DNA from: Spirodela intermedia
Taxonomy: Eukaryota; Streptophyta; Magnoliopsida; Alismatales; Araceae
NCBI GenBank assembly: GCA_902729315.2
Contig: LR746279.1
Span: 1,564,001 to 1,628,000, forward strand
Direction of reading: 5' to 3'
Length of the DNA: 64,000 nt
Shown here piece by piece: positions 33,960 to 48,000 of the stretch. Numbering within the stretch: the first letter of the stretch is position 1; the number at the start of each line of letters is the position of its first letter. The position numbers and the translations under genes are program-made. The notes below the pieces were generated by a model, which did no database searches, was not told the DNA's origin, and saw only the letters and a list, made by a program, of their open reading frames with translations.

Positions 33960-36900
33960 TCAGTCATCATAATCATCATCTGGGGCTTCTTGAGCTTCCT
34001 GATCGGCCATGAGGAGGAGCGCCGCCAGCCGCCGGTCAAACAGGGCGGCGCTCTCGTCCCGCTGGTCGAGGTCGGCGGCCTCAGCCTCCAACCATTTCTC
34101 GCGCAGGTCGTCGAGGATGTTCCCCTCGCCAGAGTTGACCGCCGAGCCAGGGGCACTGGGGAGTGTGGTTCGCAGGGAGGAGTCCCCCGATGGCGGCGGG
34201 AGGGTAAGGAGGAGCGCCCTGAATGCCCGGGTGTCAGCGAAGGTCTCAAAGTTGCAGGCGATGGTGTCCAGACAGTACTCCCTCATCTTCAAGACCCCGT
34301 ACCTGAGGATGACGTTGGACTACGTTAGGGTAATGCAGGAACTCCATAGCTAAATGGGGTGTGGAGGGTGCCACGAGGGTGATTGTGAGAAAGCCAGTCA
34401 AACCCTTGTTTTTATCCATCGTTTTCATGGGGTTATGACTGCGAAATATTTTTAAAAAATTATAAATATCAAATGTCCGTAGAAGATATGAAAGCAAAGA
34501 TATACCTTGAAAAAAAAAAAACTAAGGGAATCATACACAACAAATAAAATTGAATAGAGAGACAGTCGACGGTAGGCATAAATTAAATACTAGAAAAAGT
34601 CAATGGATACCATACATGTCTGATAATATAAGCCAGTGGCACAGTTCTGCGGGTGAAGCCAGCTCTAAATGTGGCAATAGCACATCAGCCACAGCACGCT
34701 TAAGTGGAAACAGAAGGTACCTTGAAGCAGCATCAAACAGTTCTTCAGCCTGATCAAGAAGAGATCAAACTATAAGCACACTGATGAATATTGGACGAAG
34801 AAAACAGAGTGCCACAGCTTTGTGCATGCTTAGAACCTGATCTGGGTCTACCTCCTTCAGAGCATCGGTGTACCTAAATATTTGATAAAAATGTTTAATA
34901 GGAATACTATAACAAGAAATATGAGACAATAGTAAGTTGAGACTCACATATATTCTATAACCTTTTCGAATGCCTCAGTGCTGAGACCATGCTCTTCGAG
35001 AAATGGTAGAGTCATGAGAGATAATTCTCCTTTACCCTCAAGAAATCCTGTCATGCGTGATAATCTTGCTTTAAAATACTCTGACCTAGAGGCTAAGATG
35101 ACTTGATGACATCGGAAGATCTCTTTGTCTACTTTCACGCATATATCTGCAAGGTCCTCATGAAACTGCGTGTTCATGTTTTCTGTATCTGAGTTTGCAA
35201 GGGAGACTTGTAGTGCACGGTACATGGCAGAAGGTAGCCTGTCCTGCTCAGGGAGGGATGATCCCTGTAGTATGAACCTTTTCTGAGAATTGTCTACTTC
35301 TTTCAATGCTTTATAATCTGCGTTCTTTTGGTGCCTCAGTTCAGCCTCGATGACCTTCTGCAATTCCTCACACTTGCAAGCTTTGCACACGCGTACAAGA
35401 TCATCCATGTCATCAACTGCGATGTCAAGTCTATCAGAATAAAAGAAGTGGACAAGACTGAAGAAGGCAGGGTATGACAACTTTCCTGCTGCGAATCTTA
35501 CTTCATTACGGTCTTTCCAATCTGTCTCAAATTTTCTCTTAAAAAATGGTGATCTAGAACTCAAAATTAGTCGATGAGCTTCGAGTGGTCTACCACCAAC
35601 GAAGAACGTCACGTCTGGAGGAAACGAGCCATCAGATCTATCATCTGATGCATGGTAACCTGCCCATATTAGTGGTTATCAGAACAAATTATTCGATGGT
35701 TTAACTAAAAAACATTCAGAAAATTTCTTCAGAATCAAAATAAACGAACAGAAGAATGGAGATATATAAGATTAGAAGAGGTATAGATCAGATACATACA
35801 CAGAAGTGAGAGATAGAAAGAACGAAGTTGACATTTTCCTTATAGACGGATTCCAAAAGAACAACAACATAACTTATTAATTTGATGTTTATGAAGTCAA
35901 TCTCCTGTAAGTTTTTTCTGTAGTCTCAAGATGCATACTTATATAAACTCTGCAGCAAGATATCACATTTACGAAATCTTGGGTTGAGCAAAATATAGCA
36001 AACCTCCCAGTGGCAAAATATTTTTCTCTATATCAATGAAGATGATTATCTGCACAATAATAATTTTAATTTATTAATAAACACAATCTTATTCAGCCAT
36101 CATCTTAATCAGCATCATTATTTATATTAAACAAGTATGAGTAGTCTCCAGAGTGAGATGAACCCTCTTCTCCATGTCTTTCCTCATATTTTTTAGTTAA
36201 TTTTTCCAATGCAGAAGGAATTGTCTATAATTAGTTGATTTGTAGGAGGTCAGAAGGTTTCGGGTTCATTTTTTTATTTGCCAATTTTAAGGTGCTTTGG
36301 GCATCTTCCTTCCTTTGAATATGAATTGTAGTTGAAAGATCCCCCGGACCATTTTTACTCCCTAGTTGTACGATATTAAGTTGTTTGGTTGATATGATAT
36401 TTTTCAATCCCACTGCCTATCACCTTAAAAATTCTACTTGGTTCACATGATAGCATCACCAAGATTTTTGATAGGTCAGTATTGAAAAGTTGTCCACAAG
36501 CAATCCAACCAGTCACAGGTTGACAAGTACAAGTAATGAGGATGACACATTGCCATAGAGTGTTGATTGGAGAGTATTGGGAAATCTATTTCATGCACAT
36601 GTCCAAAGAAGTTGTTTCATTGAAATTTACCTGATGTACAGGTACTAAAGCTACAGGCCTACCTCCAACTTGGAATATATTGCTACAGAAATTTGAACTC
36701 AATTGGAGGAATCTTTAGGGTTGGATTATCCAGCTAAGGATCGTTTCACAAGTATTATAAGATCAACACCAAAGCCACACAATGCCTTAAGAAATTTTGA
36801 ATGTGAGAACAGGATAACATGGAGCCAAAACCCAACGGTAAAACAATACAATCCTTATTCATGATGTAACTCAGAATAGCCTCTAAAAAACGTTGCAATA

Positions 36901-37828
36901 TTTTATCATACTTTTATGGAACTGAGATAGATCACTCCTTGTGTCTTACATAGAATTCGATGAAATTCAGCCCATCCTCTTACAAGGCAAGGTGGGTTTT
37001 TCTTCGTACGAATTCATCAGGTGAAAGCATGCACCATTTAAGTAGCCGATTTATTGAAGACAACTTTAGTTATAAACCTACAATATGACAGATATAAAGC
37101 CTGACAATCAATGCAAGCAGATTTCTGGGGAAATTTCGGATTCGACTCTTCTCCAATTTTACGATTCACCGGGGCCGAGAGAGTTCAACTCTGGTAAAGG
37201 GATCAATTCGACGATCTCCCTCACTCACAGTCCAGCAAAATGTATTGCAATCGTGTTAGAGACAAGTAACTGTGAGTAATAAACAAGCGCGAAAGTAGAA
37301 TACAACTAGGAAGGGAATAAACCAGATTTTTACATCTGAACTTTGTGCAGCCAGACCTGCCATCCCTGCCTCGTCACACAGCTCCAGGTAGGCTCTATTA
37401 GCCCGGCACCCAAGGAAAGTGTCCCTCAGAGCCGCCTGCAGCGGTCCCATCGGCGGCGGCCGCGTCTCGAAGGCCTTGAGAAGTCGTCGGATCCGGAGAT
37501 TGAGTGCTGCGTAGTGACACCGATCGCCGTCAAACGTACGCTCAGAGCAAATCGCTCCGGCACGGAGGAGCATCCGCGCCGCCTCCGCGTGCCCCGCCAG
37601 GCAGGCGTAGTAGAGCGGCACAGAGTCCCATCTGTCCCGCGCGTTGACGTTGACTCCGGACTCGATCAGGTACGACAGTCGGTCAACGTCCCCCGCCCGA
37701 GCCGCCTCGTAGATGTCGCCGGCAGGGACCTTCTTTAGCGGCATCGACGGCAGCGCCTCGTCGGGGTCCACATCCAGCACTCCGAGGTCGGGGTCAACCG
37801 TCCACTGCCGCTGACCAGAGAGCTCCAT
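33960..37828 (-). CDS. ankyrin repeat and double BTB/POZ protein (ABTB1-like)
   Basis: Ankyrin plus two BTB domains, the architecture of animal ABTB1 and Arabidopsis At2g04740. BTB proteins usually act as Cullin-3 substrate adaptors; that role is inferred here. Exons (minus): 37828-37342, 35659-34948, 34873-34837, 34749-34616, 34302-33960, giving 570 residues with all phases consistent. Ankyrin repeats span about 36-120 ([38 protein letters not shown]). BTB1 starts about 178 ([18 protein letters not shown]) and BTB2 about 334 ([18 protein letters not shown]). A BACK-like helical region follows ([20 protein letters not shown], then [10 protein letters not shown]), and the C terminus is acidic. 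The donor of exon 1 (CAAA|GTTCAG) is weak but is the nearby one that keeps phase. The more consensus-like alternative at 37334 breaks the frame. The 37-base exon 3 is easy to miss. Confidence 0.9.
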
Positions 37829-39075
37829 CGTTCAAAACGTCACCGGCGGCGGCGGCAGCGGCGACGAAGGCGGCAAAGAAGCGGCGGGAAGGAAACGCGG
37901 CAGGCGGAGGGATCGCTGTGTCATCCGGTACTACCAGGGGATGCCGGTTGATAGACTTTTTATAAATGACACTGAATCACTACTATTAACGATTTTACCA
38001 TCCATTATCACTACTGAGAGAGAGAAAATCATTAAAATTTAGCCGCTCAGATCACTAGAGCTTCCAAGGCACTCCCACGTGGCAGAAAGATCCCCCATGG
38101 ACCGTCCGATCGAAACGGTATTCCCGGCCTGACGTTGCCGGTTTTCGGGCCTTTTCGTGTTCCCACCTCGTTCGTGGGGGAATAGAGTCCCCGAAACCGC
38201 CGTGTAACTCAGGGTGTCAGCAAATAAGAACTCAACAACTGGCATTTCTCAACGAATGGTAGCGCTTTTCGTCGATGCACATGCAAATCGATTTCTACTC
38301 GAGGCTGAGGCCATCCTCGTCGTTCTTTAAATTCTTACTGTCGATCCATTTCGCGCTCTCGAGGCAGTTCTTCTCCTCCCCTTCAGGCAGCACCAGACTC
38401 TTCCATCATCTCCTCCGTTCGGGAGAGGTAACTGCTATCGGCATCTCCCTTGAAAACCTAGTTTTCAAGCATGTCGGGTTGATGGTGTCAAGAACCATGC
38501 AGCTTTGAGCGTCGTCTTGCGGCGTTCTTCCTCGTTCTTTAGGGTTATTGTTTGAAGTGCGTGATCCAATGGGAGTGCGCGGAGCATGCAAGTGCGTCTG
38601 TGGATTGGTTTTTGAAGGACCGCGTTGCGTTGATGTCTGAGAGCTGACCGTTTGCTCCTCAATGAGACAGTAGCCGGAAGAATGGTCGTCGGTCGTGACA
38701 GGAAGGTTTTCGTTACCCTGTCCTTGGGAGTGGTCTTCTTGGAAGTTGAAAGGCGACCGTCGATCTGATGGTGGTAAAGATGATCTTACGTTTTTGTCAT
38801 TGGATGCTTCGTTGCACCATTGAGGATTTAGATCAGATCATTGTTTTTTTCGATCTTTTGACACACTGAGAAAACATCCTTCTGTCCTCAACTCTTAATA
38901 GTTATCCCTGAGGAAACATCCTTTAATCATTTTTGATATTTTAACCTTTCCGTTTTCCTGAAAGGTATCTCGCTGCATGCTTGTTCGTGCTACCATTTGA
39001 TTTATGAATCTTTAGGGTGAGAAGTGGAGACTGTAAAAACTCTCAGTTTTTTGTTGTTTCATTTTTTCCGAACAG
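37829..39075. promoter_or_regulatory. divergent promoter region, ankyrin-BTB and EDM2-like
   Basis: About 1.2 kb between two head-to-head genes. It contains a G-box (CACGTG at 38076-38081) and a TTTAGGGTTATTG telo-box-like word near 38539. The first coding exon of the EDM2-like gene must lie here but could not be fixed. One candidate ATG at 38682 (MVVGRDRK, then a possible donor AAG|GTTTTC) keeps phase with the next exon, but this is only a suggestion. Confidence 0.45.
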
Positions 39076-42000
39076 AGGAAAACAAGCTCAGATGAAGGAT
39101 GTGCTGAGACGCGTGTGTCAAAAGCAGTGACAGAATACCACCTCGTGGACAAGGAGGACAAGCCTATATGCTTCTCGTCTTTGCCTATCCACTGGCCTGA
39201 TAGTGGGAGCCTGGATGTCCCTAAGAGCCAATTTTTCCTGCACGGCAAAGTTGATGATGGTCTTCAGAAAATCTACAAGCAAGTTGTGGCGTGGATAGTG
39301 GACATCCAGGGCGCATGTCCTGAAGTATGTGTCCTCTCGAGGAACCAAAGAAGGTTCAAGCTTATGAAACCGCGTAAAGCTTATGAAGGTACAATTAGAA
39401 GTATCCTGGTCACTTTACGGTGCCTCCACTACCTAAAGAGAAATCCAACCTCATCAGAAAAATCTCTGTGGGAAAATGTGCAAGGTATTTTCAGGTATGG
39501 CCTTTTTCATTCTTAATTTTAATCAATGTTATTTCTATGCACCACCCTCTCACGTTATGTTTTTTTGTTATTGCCTAAATGTACAGCCATTCTGAAGTTA
39601 GTGCCTCTAAGAAGGATCTTTTAAATCATCTTGGATTCATTAAGATGATGGTTAAGAGAGACAAAAAATTATTAAGATCACAGGTACTACCACCATTGCT
39701 ATTTCCTTTAAGAGCGAAGATTATAGATGTTTATTATCTGGTATCTGGGTATCAAAGACAGGTTTCTCTGCTATGACATCAAAGTGTCTCTAAGCCTGTC
39801 TAATGATTTCCTTAAGATCTTGAAAGCATTCTAGGTTCAAAGAACTTCACAATTCGTTGAACATGCATAGAATTGTCCTGGATTTTGGTCACCTACTGAG
39901 TTTTTCTGGAAAATATTAAGGGAATACTAAGTAGTTTGCAGACTTTTTCACCAGAAGCCTATATTTTATTTTATTTTCAGTGGTAAAGGTGATATTTTGT
40001 GAAAAAATGAATTTATAAAATACATTCTTCGACTTCTCCTAGAAGGCAATATTTCATAATACATTCTTTCTACTGTTGGGCTGATCTTGAAAATTTATTC
40101 TATATCAAATACAACTGGGAATCACAATTTGAGCAAGCCTTCCATGAAAGGTGATACTAGCAATTCTTTGGAAAAATATCGAATCCAATTGCTGAAAAAG
40201 TTTTTAAATCTAATTGTAAAGATAATGTAATCTGTACGTATTACTCAAAAGAACTACACGGGCTTTCCTTTGGGGGAGAGGAGGCTGTTTATTCTTTGTT
40301 TAAATTTCTCATTTGTAAGAATGATCAACAACAGGATGTGCCACGTCATTTGATTTCGCAGTAAATGAGCATGGTGGGATCATGATGCCCTTCAAAATGT
40401 GTGCTGAAATCCTTTCACTGTTGCAGAATAATGGAAAAAAGCTTGTGTGAATGAGTTCTGCAAACATTTTTGACTTAAACGTAGTAGTATCCATGCAAAA
40501 CCTGTTGACAAAGCTCTGAATTCTGCTGTTAGAGAGATGTAATTTGTAGAATTCTTCACGGAAAAAGATAACAACTCTTTAGTTTCTAAGGATCGCTCCC
40601 CGTTAAATTCCTTGAGTTACCTCGTCATTTCCTTCAGGAGTCTAGTTTTTTGTGGATACCATGAGACCATAGTGCCATTGTTGAAGGGAGAGGAGGATAA
40701 ATGTCAAGAGCTTCGGCATTTTTGAGTTCATTTGAGTGCCTGAATGTATGGACACAGATGTAAGTTTCAGGCTTGCACAACAACGGTTTTAGAGGTAGTT
40801 TTGACTCCATCTTTCTGTTGCTTGCAATAAGCAGGAAGAGTCTCTCGAGGCTCTTTCGCTAGTAATGGTCGATACCTCATCATCTATAGTCGAGAATCGG
40901 GTTACGAATCGCAAGAGTCGAACAAAAATTTCTTGATGACATTAAGTTGATCCAAAAAGTCGGCGGAAAAGCCCAGTAACTTCTCAATGAGAAGACCTAT
41001 ATATGCGGTTAAATTCGTCCAAGATACTGGAGTTATGGAGTTTTGAGAGATTAGGAGAATTTTTCCTTCCACCATGAACCCATCTGTTGCCCTCCTTCAT
41101 TATATTGCCAATAATACATTAGTGGGATGAATACTGTTTCATTTATCTTAGAATCTACTTTATATATTCTCTCTAAAACTGTTTCATTTTGTGTGAGCAG
41201 TTATTGTGCAGATATCTTGATGATTTGCCTAGAATATGCACTTTCAGTAAGGTTAGTATTACTATCTGTCTTCATCAACTTCATTTACCAAGGATGATGT
41301 ATCAGATCCTGACAGATGGTTTATTTGTCATATTGATGGTCTGCCAAATCTTCATGTTGGTTAGAAGTTACAGAAAATAGGATTTATCAATGATGGCGAC
41401 CTTATTAGTTATGATGAGGATGCTGAGAACGATGATGGAGATGACTGTTTCGACACTGTTTGTGCGATCTGTGATAATGGGGGTGAAGTTTTGTGGTAAG
41501 GATTGTTGTGGTCTTACATTTGGCACTTATTCACACAATTCCCTATGTGAAATATTCCAAACAGTTTTCTATCTTTCAGTTTGCCCCTCTCTGTTCCAAA
41601 TTTTGTCACATGATTCAGAGTAGGGCTGTTTTGTCGTCTGATGTCTTCCGTATATTCCTCCATCATGGCATGGCTCACTGGTCATTTTATCTAGGTGGCT
41701 TTTGGAACTACTTATGGAGGAGATTTGAGTCATTGGAATCCCTGAACAGGGTTAGGCTGTTCCAAATTAGCTGAGGTTTTCTTGTGAATACGATTGAAAT
41801 ATTATAAACTGGAGATCTTCCCTATAATCCACTGAAGGTTTGATTTTTCATTATTATTACTCTGAAGGAGAAAAATGATTAGGACGCAAAGAGATGAGCA
41901 TTTACGTCAGAATATAAGACCGAAATAATAGTTTTAGCCGTATATTATCCTACTTTATAAATCTTTGTCAAGTACATGAGGGATAGTTATTAACCCAGTA

Positions 42001-45000
42001 CGAATGCCTACTTGTATGAAATCGTAAATGATTTGTTCCTTTTTTTGAATGCAGTTGTGAAGGAAAGTGTTTTAGATCCTTTCATGCTACCAGAGACGCA
42101 GGTGTTGATTCACACTGTGAAACTCTAAAATACACTAGAGCACAAGTGCATGTAAGTCTTTCTTTATAGGGCCTGTATTTCGTTTTTTTTGTTTTTCAGC
42201 ATCTTTTAACTTCTTTCTTTTCAAAATGCAGGATATTCAGAATTTCTTTTGTCCAAATTGTTTACAAAAGAAACATCAATGTTTTGCTTGTGGGAAACTG
42301 GGGAATTCTGATAATAAGTCTGATCCAGAGGTTTGACCCATGTGACAATTTAATCTTCCCCTTTTTTATTTTAGTAATTTAAATTTCTCTTTTATTTTTT
42401 TCCTTTGTATGGATTTTGGATCGTACGTCTGCCTCCATTTTCATTTCATTTTGCCCCTTTGTTTAAGGATCTCTTAACCTGTTGGCAGGCATGATTCTCT
42501 GTTTAGACATGAGTGTACTTCTTCACATTATAATGTGAAGAGATAAAATAACATAATGTGACCTTTCTTTCATGACTCTCAGGTTTTTCGTTGCATATCT
42601 GCATCTTGTGGCCATTACTATCATCCTCATTGTGCTGCAAGTCTAATTCATCCAGACAGTAAAGCTAAAGCAACTGAACTAGAAAAAATGATCGCTTCTG
42701 GGGAATCATTTACCTGCTCTGTTCATAAATGTATAGTTTGCAACCAAGGTGAAAATAAAAACGTTACGGAGTTGCAATTTGCCATGTGTAGACGTTGTCC
42801 GAAGTCTTATCACAGAAAATGCTTGCCTAGGTATTTCTTCTTAAAATTCCTTGCGCTGGTTTATGGGGTTCCTCTTTTGATTCATCCTTACCATATGATG
42901 TAAATCACATGCAGGAAAATTTCACTTGAGGATATTCCAGAAGAAGGCATCAAACAGAGGGCTTGGGATGGGCTGATTCCGAACCGGATCTTGATATACT
43001 GCTTGTAAATGTTTAATGTGTATCGTGTGTTGGCCTCAAGATCAGTGGATTTCCTTTTAATTTACTATTCCTCATATTCACTTTGTCAGGAATCACCGGA
43101 TTGATGAGACTATTTCAACACCAGTACGAGACCATATTTTATTCCCAATTGTTGAGAACAAAAGAAAATACCTTTCACATTCAAGCAAAGTCAAAGTTTT
43201 AGCAAAAAAAAAAACTGAAGTGTCCAGAGAAAGATTTCCCAAGGTGAAAGAAACAGTCACAAGAGAGCCATCTACTTTGGAAGCAAGAGGCAGCATTTCC
43301 TCGGTGCAAGTTCATGGCTATTCTAAGGATTCAACGTTTCCTGATACGTCGAGAACTTTGTCAGAAGGTATCAGAAAGAAGAAGTCTGTTCCAGAGAGGA
43401 ATATTCCTGTAAGGGATGATAAGACATGTTCATCAGAGATAAATAACAATTCGAACACCTCAAAAACTGAGGAAAAAGAGAAATGCGGTGTTCCCTTCCC
43501 CGGCCAGAAATTGAACATCACACCTGCTCTAGCACAAAGTGAAGCCAGAAAAAGGTATGTTTATTTTCTCTATCATTTCCCTGGAAAACAAGGGCCTCTG
43601 TTATTTTTACCTGACTGTGTCTGGGCTTCATTTTTTTTTTTCATTGCAAAGCAAGCCATGCTTGAGCTTGTTGAATGTTTTGACTGGTGAGCTTGCTATG
43701 CAGAATCATGCTTCTGGTAAATAAAGAATCTTCCACGTCATTGACAACAGAAAATTTATTGAAAAAGAAAATTGCGCTGACTACTCATGCATGCAATGCA
43801 AGATATATCGATAAGAACGTAACACGGGGAAAGATTGAGGGTGCGATTGAGGTTGTCTGTCCTTCAATTGATATGTTATTCTACGATGTATCCCTAACGA
43901 ATATCGATTTGCCATAATTTTATCTGCATTTTAACATATTTTAGGCTATTCAAGCAGCTCTGCATAAATTAGAAAATGGCTGCAGCATTGAGGATGCCAA
44001 AGCTGTATGCGGACCTGATATTCTCAAACAAATACTCAGGTGGAAGGTACCTCAGATTATTTTTCCTTTGCTTTCTGCAGTAGTATGAGATTTGAACATT
44101 TATGGGCGCAATCTGATGGCCATTCCTTCAGTACTACGAGCATACGAAATAATTTACTGGAATTTCTGAATAGCAGATATCTTATGCTTTACAGCCAATG
44201 ACATCTATTTTTAGTGCTATCTGATTATGCCATTGTGTTTCTTTTTTCGCAGTATTCTTTTTTGATAGTCTAATTCTTGTCTATCGGGAAATTAATGTAT
44301 GAGTTATGTTACCAAAGGTGGCTGGGCAGAAGCTTACACAGCTTTGGCTACCTGGACGGTCCCCCCGCTCCCTCTTTTCTGTCAATTTTTTGGGGCTGCT
44401 GTTGATGAAAGGGGTAGCTTGTTGGGACGGGATATGCATTAGTTTTTCTATCACCTACCATAACTCCTATTTATGACGCTATAACTTCACCAACATGCTA
44501 TTAACCAGGGGAGACCCCGTTGGACTCCACTAGGTTGGCGAGTCGTTATGCATAATGGAGCTAGTTATTAAAAGTACTGAAAAATCAACTCAGACCTGGG
44601 GTACTTGTGGGAGGGGAGGAAGAAATGAGGCCCCAAGGAAATAAGAGTTAAGTACTGAAAAATCATATAATTTGACATCTTCAAAAATGGTCTGGATGGT
44701 ATTTATATTCGGAACTAAAATCTTAAAAAAGATGGTCTTTATTAGCCCAAAAAGACTAATTATTTGATATTAAAGGAAATTTTTTTTGCCGGACTTGTGA
44801 AATCATAATAAGAGAAATTTCTTTTAATATGACTTATTTTACCTGGACGCTCACTTTTTTTCGTTCAGCATATATTTAGTCTTTAATATATTTACCTTAG
44901 TTTATTAATGGTTGCTGATGCTCTAGTTGCCTTCTTGCTCGTCCCTCCTACCTGCTGATGGCCATAATACCTTTATTTCACTCTTTTCACATTATATTCA

Positions 45001-48000
45001 TCTCCCCTGTGCACTTCATTAGTGTTACCTATAAGTTGTAATGAATCCCATGTGAATGGAGGTTTTATATATGTTGTTCTTTCAATGTGGGCCAGAACAA
45101 ATTTAGGGTCTACCTCGCACCTTTCCTCCATGGCATGCGCTACACATCTTATGGTCGTCATTTTACAAAAGTGGACAAACTGAAAGAGGTATGTATTATA
45201 GACTCACCGTTTTCAAATTTGTCATTCTGTGTTTCATCTTTTTTATTATTATTATTGTTTTAGTTACTAATTTTTATTACTAGAGGGGAAGCCCACTGCT
45301 GAGCCTTAGGCAGCTATTGTTGCTCTGCCTTTGTCTGTCCCACTTGTTAAATGGCCATGCTATGACATGGAGATGTGGTAAAACCCAGATCTAGTCTATG
45401 TGACTGGCCAGGCAGTGAATTAACCTCAGTGACGCGTTAGCGTCCAGAGCACACAGGGTTCATTTCCACACTCTCCCTGTGAGGGTCCGATAGCAGAAGC
45501 AACTGCCCCACTCCCCAGTTACATTTTTTTTTTACTTATTATAAGATTTTGAAATCCTCATATTTCTTCGTGTAGGATTATTTTTCATCCCATTATTTAA
45601 CCCCCTGTTTCTCATCAGATGCACCATTTTCGTGCAGATTGTTGAGAAGCTACATTGGTATGTACAGAACGGTGACATGGTAAAGATCGCCCTCTTCTTG
45701 AAAAGGACTCTCCATTGTGTTCATCCATTGCTTTCTTGCGGCTATGCATTGGCTTTTTCGGTATTTACTGATCCGCGGAAGGTTTAGGATATGCCTCATC
45801 GATTTTAGACTTTTATTATTTTTATATGATCACCTTGTCACCAAATATGGAATCTGTATGAAGTTCAACTTCATGAGGAGAGGTGGAAGCATATGCTTGC
45901 TATAATACTCCCCTTGGTAATTGGTTCATTTTACCTTGAAAGGTTATATGCTTCAGAAGCTTCTTTTTTTGTAGAGCCAAAATCCCAATGCATGTGACAT
46001 TAGCTTAACAGTGAAGGTATAATGTGTAACAAAATATTGAAGCTCATTATCACTCATTATTAGTAACACCGCACTTATATTCAGATTGGATATAAGTTCT
46101 GATATGCCCCGTTTATCCAAGTATCAGAGGTTGGATTCTAGATCCTGCTCCACGCTGATAGCCAGGACAATCTCGACGTCTATATTTGGGAAGCTCCTCA
46201 CATACCCACCTGCATTGAGGTTACAGTTGATACCGTATCAGCTGGCGATGGGATTTCAGATTGATTGCCAACTGTAAAGCCTGCCCCTGTCTTTCAGATT
46301 TCCACTGACTATAAGCTGACCTTTATTCCGGGATAAGGCATGACAGTGATGACGGTAGTGAAGATGATTGTCAGATACCTGTAATTTTAAAACTAGTAGA
46401 TGGTGAACAGTATATTTATCGGAAATCTTCTCTAATGTGCAAGTGGTTTTGACAGATCGTTGACGTCTGCTGTGGAGCTAATGATTTCAGCCTGCTGATG
46501 AGAGAGAAGCTCAGAGGATGTGGGAAGAAATGCTTGTTTAAAAACTACGACCTCTTTCAACCAAAGGTATCTTCACCCACCCACTCAATTGCCCATAGCT
46601 TGCAGGATGATTCTAACTCTTTCACCAGCCTTCACTGTCTACAAAATAGTCAGTACTTGCGACATAGAATTTCTTAATTTGGTGGAATTTGGCTCTTTTT
46701 TTTTGTTGCAGAACGATTTTAACTTTGAAAAGAGAGACTGGATGACTGTCCACCCTAGAGAGCTGCCCACAGGATCTCAACTGGTACTGCTCCTATCCTT
46801 TAGAAAAGAATAGAAAAAAAAAACTAGGGAGTTAGCGTCACATCGAAAAAATCATTCCAAAATCCTCTGTTTTGAAACAGATCATGGGGCTCAACCCACC
46901 TTTTGGCGTCAGAGCTGCCCTTGCTAACAAGTTCATAGATAAGGTGCTGGAGTTCAAGCCTAAGCTTGTCATTCTCATCGTCCCAAAGGAGACCGAACGG
47001 TTACGATGTTTTATACCTTTTCTTCTTTTGGGTGTCAAAATATATATTTTTTATTTTTTATTCACATGTGTCGATCATTACACCAGGCTAGATAGAAAAG
47101 CGGTGCCGTATGATTTGATTTGGGAGGACGAGCGTTCCCTTTCAGGAAAGGTACGACTTTCATGATGGCCCGCATTCATTCAGTAATCTCTTTCGTTATT
47201 CCTATTGAAAAATTATTGATTAAATGACTCCGTTCCTTCGTCGATATGTTCAGTCTTTCTACTTGCCCGGGTCGGTTGATGTGAAAGACAAGCTGATGGA
47301 GCAGTGGAACGTGAGAGCTCCTTCGCTCTCCCTGTGGAGCCGCCCCGACTGGACGGCCAATCACAGGGTCATCGCTGCTGAACGCGGCCACTCCAAAAGC
47401 GAGCACGAGAAGTCCAATCTCGAGATCCCCGCCGAGAATCCTCGTAAGAGGAGGAGACCAAACGAAGCGATGGCGGTGGCGGCGGAGGAGCCACCGCTCG
47501 CCGGAGACAAACAGGCCCCCTACGACATGGGCATTTCCCCACCAAGTCGAACAGATCACCAGCACCACCCTTCTGGAGGAGCCACCTGCAGAGAAGAAGA
47601 CGCAGCCTGGCCCTTAAGCTTATATCATCACCGACAGACGAACGGCGGCAGCAGATGGGCCTACGGCGAGGAGCTGCCGGCGTCAGCTACAACAGCGCCT
47701 GCCTTGCCGGCGGCCACCCGCCGTTGGGTGCTGGCCCATGCCGGGCATGGTGCGGCGCCCTCCGTGCCTAGCGGGGTGGCAACGGCTAGCCCGTCGAGCT
47801 TCTACCATGACCGGCCGGCGAGCGGCGGTGGCAGATGGGCCTACGGCGAGGAGCTGCCAACGCCTGCTGCGACGGCGCCCACACACCGCGAGGTGCCGGG
47901 CCTTGCCGGGTATGGTGCGGCGCCATCAGTGACTAGCGGGGCGGCAACAACTGACCTGTCAAGCTTCCACCATGACTGGTCGGCGAGTGGCGGCGACAGA

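Noticed and set aside
41293-41373. Possible longer EDM2-like exon starting at 41293
   Set aside because: It is in frame with the next exon but contains a TAG at about 41362; the acceptor ending at 41373 avoids the stop and keeps phase.
46086-46277. Open frame in the EDM2-like intron before 46456
   Set aside because: Phases of the flanking exons (45638-45679 and 46456-46566) join directly and match the family, leaving no place for an extra exon here.
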